A DNA stretch of 10,676 nt from Thermoflexales bacterium (GTDB lineage Bacteria; Chloroflexota; Anaerolineae; S140-20), in assembly GCA_015484715.1 (NCBI GenBank), contig WFUY01000332.1:1-10676 (forward strand), in the 5' to 3' direction. The position numbers and the translations under genes are program-made. The notes under the pieces are model-generated. The model saw only the letters and a list, made by a program, of their open reading frames with translations. It did not search any database and was not told where the DNA came from. Below, in pieces: positions 4,672-10,676 of this stretch (the stretch's first letter is position 1; each line of letters starts with the position of its first letter).

Positions 4672-6378
4672 TCAGTAGGCCGCGTAGTAGTAGTAGTCCA
4701 GGCGATCCAAAAGCCGCATCGCGCTGCGGATGGTGAGGAGGGCGAAGGTGAAGGAACCGGCCATCAGACCGACGACGCTCCAGGGATAGGCCACCCCACG
4801 GCTCAATCCATACCCGATAGTCCCGTTGACCACCATCGCGATGACGATCGCCCGGAGCACCGGTCCGGGGCGGGAGAGGGAGAAGAAGAAAACGCTGTTG
4901 AAGAGACCCACGACCAGGAGGTTATACCCCAACGCCGCTCCCCAGAAGGTGAAAAAGGTGATAGGGCTGCTGAAGAAGTCCCGGATTAAGGGGACTTCCT
5001 GGAACAAGCGCAGGGCGACGACCGCCTTGTAGGTCCCCACAATGCTCAGGCAGGCAGCAACGAGGAGGAGGACGAGCTGACGCCCGTAGAAGCGCTTGAA
5101 GTAGCGGTTGTGGTCCTCCAGGTTGAAGGCGCTGAAGAGCTTCTGGACGGGGATGATCATCGCCGAGAACTCGTTGATGGTGTACTCCAGCAGCGCGATG
5201 GTAAGGATGAGGGAGATCAAGGCCCAATCCACTCCCAGTTCGTAGGAGGTGTGGAACCAGAAGGGGTAGGGGAATGACCCCTCCAACACCGACCAGCCGA
5301 TCACCCGATCCAGGTAGAGGTAGCCGAAGTAGAGCACACCATACGCGAAGTAGGGAGCGGTGGTGTACAGAAGGATGCTCAGGCGAGGCGGACGGGCCCG
5401 CTTCTGCTCCTCGGAGAGTCGGCGAGCCCGCCGGCTTAGCAGGCCGTAGCCGTAACCCACGATCACCAGGTTGGTCAGCGTCAGCCCCAGGGCATGGGCC
5501 GCGTAGATGCCCCAGTCGGTCCGGGTCATCACCAGATGGACGACGCCGACGCCCAACAGGGTGCTGAGCAGGATGGCCGCCCGTTGGGTCAGCATGTAGA
5601 GGACCGAGCTGTTCAGCCAGAGCTCTGCCAGCAGGACATAGTAGAGGAGGCTGACCAGGATGACCTGCTGGTCGTAGAAGGAGAAGAGCAGGTTGAGGCC
5701 GTAGACAAGCAGGCCCACCACCGTGATGAGCAAGTTGCCCAGCCCGATGAAACGGAGGGAGACCTGTCCGGCCAGACCGTAGTGCTTCTGCGCGACGTAG
5801 AACATCCCCCGGCGGCTGATGGCTTGAGTGAAGCCGCCGGTGACGATCAGGCTTAGGATGGTGCCAATAGCCACGACGGTTGCCTGCTCCTCGGAGAAGG
5901 CCAGGTAAGCCCAGAGGGAGTAGTTAAGGGCCAGGACCGCAGCGATCTGACCGGCCATGGGGAGGGCGAAGAGGACCCCCTGCAAGTAGAACCTCAGGAA
6001 GCGGACCAAACGCCGCCAGGACCGCACTTCTGGCGGACGCTCCCGGACGGAAGGCCGCGCCGCCAGCCTCCACCGGGCCCTCTCGTAGAGGTCCTGGGCC
6101 AGATCGAAGAGGTCTTGAGCGCCATACCGCTCGACGGCATCTACATCCCGCAGCCCCATGCTCTCCAAGGTGGCCGCGATCGCCCAGGAGTCTACCGGGT
6201 TGCCGATGGTCGCCAACACCTCTTCCAGCAGGTGTTCCCGCTCGGCACCCGAGGGAGAGGCGAGGAACAGCCCCACGCCGGCCCCTCTCACCCTGGTGAG
6301 CGTCTGGCCTGGAGCCGGAGATCCCCTGCTGCCGTGCCCTCCCTCGGCGATCCCTTCCCCATTCATCTTCCCGTTCAC
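4672..6378 (-). CDS. pelG: PelG-like polysaccharide transporter (MOP-type) with N-terminal cytoplasmic extension
   Basis: A 568-residue integral membrane protein with about 12 hydrophobic segments (roughly 130-152, 154-180, 212-234, 238-262, 268-286, 292-312, 334-356, 384-404, 434-455, 472-498, 508-528 and 533-551), as in MOP-superfamily exporters. The GVLYFGYLYLDRVIGW block near 347-362 and the following YELGVDWALISL segment resemble the middle of PelG, which moves the Pel chain across the inner membrane together with PelD, PelE and PelF. The pelF-like gene two genes upstream supports this, but I recognise the family only at a distant level. The first 125 residues are unusual: a glycine-rich start, a helical segment (about 44-105) and a basic linker (110-126) before the first membrane helix. 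The chain ends in a tyrosine cluster (DYYYYAAY). The start is GTG at 6378, overlapping the kinase stop as GTGA; ATG at 6366 is an alternative. Shine-Dalgarno signals are weak for both, which fits translational coupling. Confidence 0.7.
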   Translation of the reverse strand: MNGKMNGEGIAEGGHGSRGSPAPGQTLTRVRGAGVGLFLASPSGAEREHLLEEVLATIGNPVDSWAIAATLESMGLRDVDAVERYGAQDLFDLAQDLYERARWRLAARPSVRERPPEVRSWRRLVRFLRFYLQGVLFALPMAGQIAAVLALNYSLWAYLAFSEEQATVVAIGTILSLIVTGGFTQAISRRGMFYVAQKHYGLAGQVSLRFIGLGNLLITVVGLLVYGLNLLFSFYDQQVILVSLLYYVLLAELWLNSSVLYMLTQRAAILLSTLLGVGVVHLVMTRTDWGIYAAHALGLTLTNLVIVGYGYGLLSRRARRLSEEQKRARPPRLSILLYTTAPYFAYGVLYFGYLYLDRVIGWSVLEGSFPYPFWFHTSYELGVDWALISLILTIALLEYTINEFSAMIIPVQKLFSAFNLEDHNRYFKRFYGRQLVLLLVAACLSIVGTYKAVVALRLFQEVPLIRDFFSSPITFFTFWGAALGYNLLVVGLFNSVFFFSLSRPGPVLRAIVIAMVVNGTIGYGLSRGVAYPWSVVGLMAGSFTFALLTIRSAMRLLDRLDYYYYAAY

Positions 6379-8453
6379 CGGGGTTTTCCCACAGGCAACC
6401 AGAGGGTAAAAGTGCTTCCTTTCCCAACCTCGCTTTCCACCGTAATGTCGCCGCTGTGCTGGTGCAGGATCTCCCGAACCACCGTCAGCCCCAGGCCCGC
6501 CCCCGGCACCTGGGAGGCCCGAGCCACTCCGCCCCGGTAAAAACGCTCGAAGATGTAGGGGAGTTCGTGGGAAGGGATCCCATGGCCGGTATCCTCTACC
6601 GCGACGGTGACCCAGGTTTTGCCCCCCCGCTCCACGGTCGCCGTGCGCAGGGTGATCCGTCCACCTTGAGGCGTGTACTGCAACGCATTGGTCAGCAGCC
6701 GGTGCAACGCCTGCTCGATCTGATCCCTATCGGCCTCGACCGGCGGGAGAGAGGTGGACAGCACCTCTTCCAGAGTGATTCCTTCTTTCTCAGCCGTATA
6801 CCGGTGCTGGTCGGCCATCTGCATGACCACCTCGTTGAGATCCAGCGGCTCCATGCGCAGGCGATCCGCGCCCCGTTCGAGCTGGGCGACGGTCAGCAGG
6901 TCCTCGATGAGGTACTCCAGCCGTCTCGTCTCCCGTTCCAAGACCTCCAGGTAGCGCCTCTGGTTCTCCGTCGCCTCCCGCTGCAGGAGCGTCTGGTAGA
7001 GCTTCAGGTTGGTCAGGGGGCTCCGCAGTTCGTGGGAGACCCGGGCGATGAAGCGTTGCTTGAGCTCTTCGACCTCCTTGAGGTGCGTGATGTCCCGCTG
7101 CACCCCCACGAAGCCCGTCACCTTCCCCATGGCATCGGTCACCGGCGCGATGGTGAGGTCCACGTAGTAGAGGGAGCCGTCCTTCCGCCGGTTGCGCAGT
7201 TCTCCTTGCCAGACCTGGCCCTGGGAGATGGTTGTCCACATCTGGTGGTAGAGGACCAGAGGGGTCTCGCCGCTCTGTTGGATCCGGGGGGTGCGTCCCA
7301 GCACCTCCTCGGCCGAGTAGCCGGTCATACGCTCCCAGGCCCGGTTGACGTAGAGGATCGTGCCTTCGGCGTCGGTGAGAAGGATGCCGTCGGCCGCGTG
7401 AGCCAGGATGGCCTCCAGGCGCTCCTTCTCCTGACGCAGTTGGGCGGTGCGCTGGGCGATTAACTCTTCCAACTGTCGGTTGTGGCGTCGGATCTCTTCG
7501 TAAAGCTGGGCGTTCTCCAGAGCGGCTGCAACCTGGTCGGCGAAGAGGGTTATCGCCGCCAGGTCCCGCTCATGGAGGGTTGACCCGGAGACCTCGAGGA
7601 AGCCGATCACCCGGTCCCGCACCACCAGAGGGGCCGCGATCGCCTGGCGGGTTCCCAGAATCCGAGCCACGTGGGGGGCCAGCGGGCGGAGGTAGGTGGG
7701 CAGGATATTGGCGAGGACCTGCCCGCCATCGGCCACAAAGCAGGCCCGCTGCTCCTCGAAGACCGTCTTATAGAGAGGGAAGGCCCGCTTGGGAAAGGTG
7801 TAGCCGACGGCCTGGAGCCCCAGGAGACGCTCCGCCGTGCGCAGACGCTTCTGCGAGGTCGAAGTGTAGCGGATGACCAGGTTGTCCCCCTCCTCGTCCA
7901 GCAGGATGATGGCACTGTTGAGACCCAGCCGGCCCAGGTGCTCCTTGACGATCCGGTAGACCGCCTCAGGGGTCCTGGCCATCCGTTGAATGGCCAGGGT
8001 GGCCTGGCTGAGGGCTTGCAGGAAAGCCTCCTGCCGGCGCGCACCGCTCAGATCGCGGAGGTACAAGAAGAAGCACGGCTTCCCCTCTTCCCTCTGGAAG
8101 CAGGAGAGAAGCAGTTCCACGGGTAGGCGCTTCTGCTGGCGGGTCAGGAGCAGTCCGGCGGCGATGATGGGCTCCGGGCAGCTCGTCGCCTCATCTTGCA
8201 GGAGGCAGCGGCATGCCTCGGCCAGCGTCTTCATCTCTCTCAGCGAGATCAGGTGGCTGGCCTCCATACCCATCAGCTCTTCCGGTGAGTAACCGCTGAG
8301 CTCTGCCATCCGCCGGTTGGCGAAGCAGATGCGCAACTCCTCGTCAACGGCGAGGATAGCTTCACCGGCCTCCTCTACCAGAGCACGGTATAGGTCGCCC
8401 CGGCCACTCTCCAGGGGCTCGGCTTCTCGGTAAAGCATCGTAGGAACCTGCAA
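6375..8453 (-). CDS. Soluble PAS-GAF-PAS hybrid-sensor histidine kinase
   Basis: A 692-residue kinase without membrane segments, so it senses cytoplasmic signals. Domains in order: PAS 1 (about 20-135, with AILAVDEELRICFANRRMAELSGY within it); GAF (about 145-315, ending DQVAAALENAQLYEE); coiled linker (315-345); PAS 2 (about 345-457, with GYSAEEVLGRTP and the C-terminal QRDITHLKE); HisKA (460-525, phospho-accepting H474 in RVSHELRSPL); and HATPase_c (about 565-688: N589 in LLTNALQYTP, D621 in EDTGHGI, FERFYR, GAGLGLTVV). All catalytic residues are intact and there is no receiver domain, so it needs a separate response regulator. The start is TTG at 8453 with GAGGAG six bases upstream overlapping the pelF stop; ATG at 8438 would shorten it by five residues. 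It lies between the pelF-like and pelG-like genes with near-zero spacing, suggesting that it controls or is co-expressed with polysaccharide production. Confidence 0.92.
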   Translation of the reverse strand: MQVPTMLYREAEPLESGRGDLYRALVEEAGEAILAVDEELRICFANRRMAELSGYSPEELMGMEASHLISLREMKTLAEACRCLLQDEATSCPEPIIAAGLLLTRQQKRLPVELLLSCFQREEGKPCFFLYLRDLSGARRQEAFLQALSQATLAIQRMARTPEAVYRIVKEHLGRLGLNSAIILLDEEGDNLVIRYTSTSQKRLRTAERLLGLQAVGYTFPKRAFPLYKTVFEEQRACFVADGGQVLANILPTYLRPLAPHVARILGTRQAIAAPLVVRDRVIGFLEVSGSTLHERDLAAITLFADQVAAALENAQLYEEIRRHNRQLEELIAQRTAQLRQEKERLEAILAHAADGILLTDAEGTILYVNRAWERMTGYSAEEVLGRTPRIQQSGETPLVLYHQMWTTISQGQVWQGELRNRRKDGSLYYVDLTIAPVTDAMGKVTGFVGVQRDITHLKEVEELKQRFIARVSHELRSPLTNLKLYQTLLQREATENQRRYLEVLERETRRLEYLIEDLLTVAQLERGADRLRMEPLDLNEVVMQMADQHRYTAEKEGITLEEVLSTSLPPVEADRDQIEQALHRLLTNALQYTPQGGRITLRTATVERGGKTWVTVAVEDTGHGIPSHELPYIFERFYRGGVARASQVPGAGLGLTVVREILHQHSGDITVESEVGKGSTFTLWLPVGKPR

Positions 8454-8459
8454 TCTACT

Positions 8460-8465
8460 CTCCTC
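8460..8465 (-). promoter_or_regulatory. Ribosome binding site overlapping the pelF stop, selecting a TTG start for the kinase
   Basis: GAGGAG on the minus strand overlaps the pelF TGA stop (8464-8466) and lies six bases before TTG at 8453. The next in-frame ATG (8438) has only a weak AGG upstream. The overlap points to translational coupling of the kinase to the glycosyltransferase. Confidence 0.65.
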
Positions 8466-9972
8466 AGCCTGTTGTCTGCTGCCTGCCGTTCGCCATCTGC
8501 CGGTAGGCCGTCCGATAGCCTTCCACCGTGGCGGAGATGCGAAATCGAGCCAGGACCGTCTCCCGGCCCCGCCGGCCCAGCGTCAGCCGCAGGTTGTGGT
8601 CGGTCAGCAGGCGCACCATCCCCGCCGCGAAGGCCTCGGGATCCTTGGGAGGGACGATGATGCCCACCCCTTCCAGCGCCTCCCGCACGCCGCCCACATC
8701 GGTGGCGACGACGGGAACCCCACAGGCCATGCTCTCCAGCACCGTGTAAGGAAAACCCTCGGAGATGCTGGAGAGCAGGCTGATGTCACCCTCGGTGTAG
8801 ATGCGATGGGGTTCGCTATGGAAGCCCCCGAACTCAAAGTGCTCTTCCAAGCCCAGCTCGGCCACCAGGTCCCGACACTCCTGGACGTAGAGAGGGTCGG
8901 CCCGGAGCGAACCGTAGACGATCACCTTCAGGTCAGGGACCTCGCGCCGGGCAAGAGCCGTGGCCCGGATCATCGTCTTGATGTCCTTGATGGGTGTGAC
9001 GCGGGCGGCGGCCACGGCGACGGGAAGGTCCCGGTGCTTCGCCGGCTTGGGGGCCGGGCGGAAGCGTCCGGGGTCCACACCGTTGTGGATGGTGACCACC
9101 CGCCGGGGGTCCGCCCCCAGAGGGACCTCCCAACGGCGGTTGAAGTTGGCCACGGGCGAGACCTGGTCGGCGAAGGCGTAGTTGAGCCGGGAGAAGAAGA
9201 GGGCCAGGTTGATGAGAAAGCGCTTGGCGAAGAAGGTGAAGTCCGTGGCGGAGACGGCGATGTACCGCTCTCGGGCGTAGACCCCGTGATCGGTGACAAT
9301 GAAGGGCGTGCCGTACTCGAACTTGGCGATGATGCCCGCCAGGCCGCAGGAAGCGGCGACGGTGGTGTGCACGATGTCGGTCCTCGGCACCGGCGCGTTG
9401 AGGGGCATCAGCATGTTGTAGAGCCAGCGCAGGGCCGTCGTCAGGTCGAAAGCGTTGGGCACTTCATCCCCTCGAAAGGCCCCCGGACGCTCTCGGTAAG
9501 GTCGCAGCGTTTCTTCCTTAAAAACCTCCCACGTCTGCTGAGACTTGAAGGTGAGGTTGTAGTCGTACTCTTGGAAGTAGCGGTAGAGACCGTGGATAAC
9601 CAGCCCGTAGTCAGTGACGCTCGTCTCCCGCACCTCTATCCCCTCCAGGAAGCGGCGGAAGAGGGGGATGAAGCGTTGGGCGATTACTTCCTCGGTCGTC
9701 GCTCGCTTGCGGCGGTAGATCTGCGCGAAAGGCAAGTCGGCCAGGATGTATTCGGCCGGCCCCTCGGTCCCCCACAGGGGGATGTGGATGACCCGCCGCA
9801 CATTGGCCGGCAGGTCGTACCGATAGGCGACGTTGGGAGTGCCGGTGACGGCGTAGAGGGTGAAGTCCACCTCGGGCAACCCCCGGATCAGGATGTCGCA
9901 CCAGGTGGAAACGCCACCACCGGCGAACGGATACGTTCCTTCTGTAGCCAGAAGCACCGAAAGCTGGCTCAT
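8464..9972 (-). CDS. pelF: PelF-like glycosyltransferase (GT4, DUF3492 N-terminus)
   Basis: A 502-residue GT-B glycosyltransferase, close to the roughly 507 residues of Pseudomonas PelF. PelF is the cytoplasmic polymerase of Pel exopolysaccharide and uses UDP-activated N-acetylhexosamines. The N-terminal domain opens with LLATEGTYPFAGGGVSTW (residues 7-24), the hallmark of DUF3492/PelF proteins, followed by IRGLPEVDFTLY. The GT4 domain follows: TIHNGVD at 294-300, VAAARVTPIKDIKTMIRA at 319-336, then the nucleotide-sugar EX7E motif with E405 and E413 (SEGFPYTVLE) and CGVPVVATDVGG at 417-428. The reading frame is open further upstream, but only through a tandem repeat. ATG at 9972 is chosen because family homology begins there; the upstream GGGGGGTAGG is a mediocre ribosome binding site. 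It is followed at once by the kinase. Another GT4 polymer specificity is possible, since PelA, B, C, D and E are not visible in the window. Confidence 0.88.
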   Translation of the reverse strand: MSQLSVLLATEGTYPFAGGGVSTWCDILIRGLPEVDFTLYAVTGTPNVAYRYDLPANVRRVIHIPLWGTEGPAEYILADLPFAQIYRRKRATTEEVIAQRFIPLFRRFLEGIEVRETSVTDYGLVIHGLYRYFQEYDYNLTFKSQQTWEVFKEETLRPYRERPGAFRGDEVPNAFDLTTALRWLYNMLMPLNAPVPRTDIVHTTVAASCGLAGIIAKFEYGTPFIVTDHGVYARERYIAVSATDFTFFAKRFLINLALFFSRLNYAFADQVSPVANFNRRWEVPLGADPRRVVTIHNGVDPGRFRPAPKPAKHRDLPVAVAAARVTPIKDIKTMIRATALARREVPDLKVIVYGSLRADPLYVQECRDLVAELGLEEHFEFGGFHSEPHRIYTEGDISLLSSISEGFPYTVLESMACGVPVVATDVGGVREALEGVGIIVPPKDPEAFAAGMVRLLTDHNLRLTLGRRGRETVLARFRISATVEGYRTAYRQMANGRQQTTG

Positions 9973-9983
9973 CCTACCCCCCC

Positions 9984-10049
9984 TGCAATTTGCAACTTGC
10001 AATTTGCAATTTGCAATTTGCAATTTGCAATTTGCAATTTGCAATTTGC
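9984..10049. repeat. Heptanucleotide tandem repeat, about 9.4 copies of TGCAATT
   Basis: Nine full units plus a partial TGC fill the gap between the upstream stop codon (10050-10052) and the weak pelF ribosome binding site. Eight of the nine units are identical; only the second from the left (9991-9997, TGCAACT) differs, by one base. The run is far more AT-rich than its surroundings. The unit contains the palindromes TTGCAA (across units) and AATT. Cyanobacteria and other bacteria carry short tandemly repeated heptamers of this sort between genes. Unit-number change by slippage would alter the spacing ahead of pelF. The rest of the 9973-10049 gap is only the G-rich stretch before the ATG. Confidence 0.95.
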
Positions 10050-10676
10050 TCACTCTCGGGCCACAACCGGCAGATAGACATCCCAGATGCGAGGTGGTTC
10101 CTGCAAGTCGGTCGCTACCAGAGCGAAGACGGTGAAGTGGTCTATGCTCAGGGTCACAATCCGGCGATAGGTGTCTACCGCGTAGCGCTCTGGATAGGTC
10201 CAGGCGTTGTTGGTGGTGGAGAAGTAGGCAGGCCGCAGCCGGCGCGTCGAGAACCGCTTCCCCAGCCACCTCTCCTCGTAGCGGAAGCGCAGGAGAACGT
10301 TGCGCCGGAAGGGGCCGGTGATCTGCCGTCCCTGCTCGTCAAAGGCGAAGAGAGCGTAGGCGAAGCCCACGGGGTGGCTGTTCATCGTTTCGGCCAGACC
10401 GGCCGCCATCGGCGTGATCATCAGCGTCACCGATCCTTCCGTAGAGAGTGCCCCCGGCGGTACGATCACCTGAGAACCATCCTCCAGCGTCACCACCGCC
10501 ATCTCGTCGGGCTCGATCACGACGGTCACCGGGTCGGGCAGACTCTCCGTCTCTAGGAAGAGCTCCATATCCTGGGTCACCACGTCCGTCTCACCCACCC
10601 GGACGACGTAGTCCTGGGTCGTGCGGTAGACGAGTCGCCCGCTCCCCGCCGCCCCCGGGTCGTGGTACTCGTAGAC
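10050..10676 (-). CDS. Probable exported protein with ZU5-like module, C-terminal part only
   Basis: The last 208 residues of a longer protein; the frame is open to the right window edge, so the N-terminus, including any signal peptide, lies outside. It looks beta-rich. Residues 67-77 (GSQVIVPPGAL) followed by VTLMITPM match the core of ZU5-like domains. SIDHFTVFALV at 177-187 matches the closing strand of such modules. The first 40 residues could be the end of a carboxypeptidase-regulatory-like or other beta-sandwich domain (a guess). The protein ends in IWDVYLPVVARE, similar to the YLPLV-type tails of many Chloroflexota secreted proteins. ZU5 modules mediate contacts or autoproteolysis elsewhere; no catalytic residue can be named here. 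It is the gene immediately before pelF, separated by 77 bp that is mostly repeat. It may be the surface component of the same locus, or a neighbour that merely precedes it. Confidence 0.75.
   Translation of the reverse strand, partial: VYEYHDPGAAGSGRLVYRTTQDYVVRVGETDVVTQDMELFLETESLPDPVTVVIEPDEMAVVTLEDGSQVIVPPGALSTEGSVTLMITPMAAGLAETMNSHPVGFAYALFAFDEQGRQITGPFRRNVLLRFRYEERWLGKRFSTRRLRPAYFSTTNNAWTYPERYAVDTYRRIVTLSIDHFTVFALVATDLQEPPRIWDVYLPVVARE

Noticed and set aside
9984..10049. CRISPR array
   Set aside because: Units are 7 bp and contiguous with no spacers; this is a simple tandem repeat.
9984..10049. Replication-origin iterons
   Set aside because: Real iterons are longer and spaced by about a helical turn, near a replication initiator gene. 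Here the repeat is a 7-bp unit between genes of an operon.
8596..10077. Long plus-strand open frame (493 codons) opposite pelF
   Set aside because: It is the complement of a recognisable glycosyltransferase and reads through the heptamer repeat. No family resemblance and no ribosome binding site.
9973..10269. N-terminal extension of pelF through the tandem repeat
   Set aside because: The frame is open, but the extra residues are the translated repeat (LQIANCK units) and antisense-frame sequence from the upstream gene. Family similarity begins at the ATG at 9972.

Overview
The window is GC-rich, and every gene I can support lies on the minus strand, so transcription runs from high to low coordinates. 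The best guess for the source is a Chloroflexota bacterium (Anaerolineae or Thermoflexia type). This rests on gene style and base composition, on the C-terminal VYLPVVARE tail of the secreted protein at the right edge (many Chloroflexota surface proteins end in a similar YLPLV-type tail), and on the two-receiver regulator at the left edge. It is an inference, not a marker-gene assignment.

Right half (10676 to 4672): an exopolysaccharide-type operon. In order of transcription it holds the C-terminal part of a probably exported protein with a ZU5-like module; a 66-bp run of a 7-bp tandem repeat that fills almost all of the next intergenic gap; a PelF-like glycosyltransferase; a soluble PAS-GAF-PAS histidine kinase; and a PelG-like multi-spanning membrane protein with an unusual cytoplasmic N-terminal extension. 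The kinase begins 10 bases after the pelF stop, with its Shine-Dalgarno sequence overlapping that stop. The pelG-like gene begins inside the kinase stop codon (GTGA). The three are therefore very probably co-transcribed and translationally coupled. PelF and PelG together make and export a polysaccharide in known Pel systems. A phosphorelay kinase wedged between them is the most interesting arrangement in the window.

Middle (4659 to 4262): a 79-bp palindromic element with 13-bp perfect arms follows the operon. Next comes a tRNA-Val(UAC) with a nearly perfect sigma-70 promoter (TTGACG, 16 bp, TATAAT). The tRNA is followed by a 149-bp spacer whose GC-rich arms can pair in two mutually exclusive ways, like an attenuator.

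Left half (4261 to 1): a compact four-gene run with good ribosome binding sites: a sugar-1-phosphate nucleotidyltransferase with a left-handed beta-helix tail, a 77-residue winged-helix protein, a small membrane protein of unknown function, and a class I/II aminotransferase. A 158-bp gap follows, containing a 97-bp potentially structured segment closed by a perfect 14-bp inverted repeat. After it comes a response regulator that runs off the left edge, with a degenerate receiver, a canonical receiver, and the start of a third domain that ends in a glycine-rich loop at the window edge.

There is no CRISPR array, transposase, rRNA or phage gene. No gene-free gap exceeds 300 bases. The gaps of any size are 997-1154, 4262-4410, 4485-4671 and 9973-10049, and each is described below.
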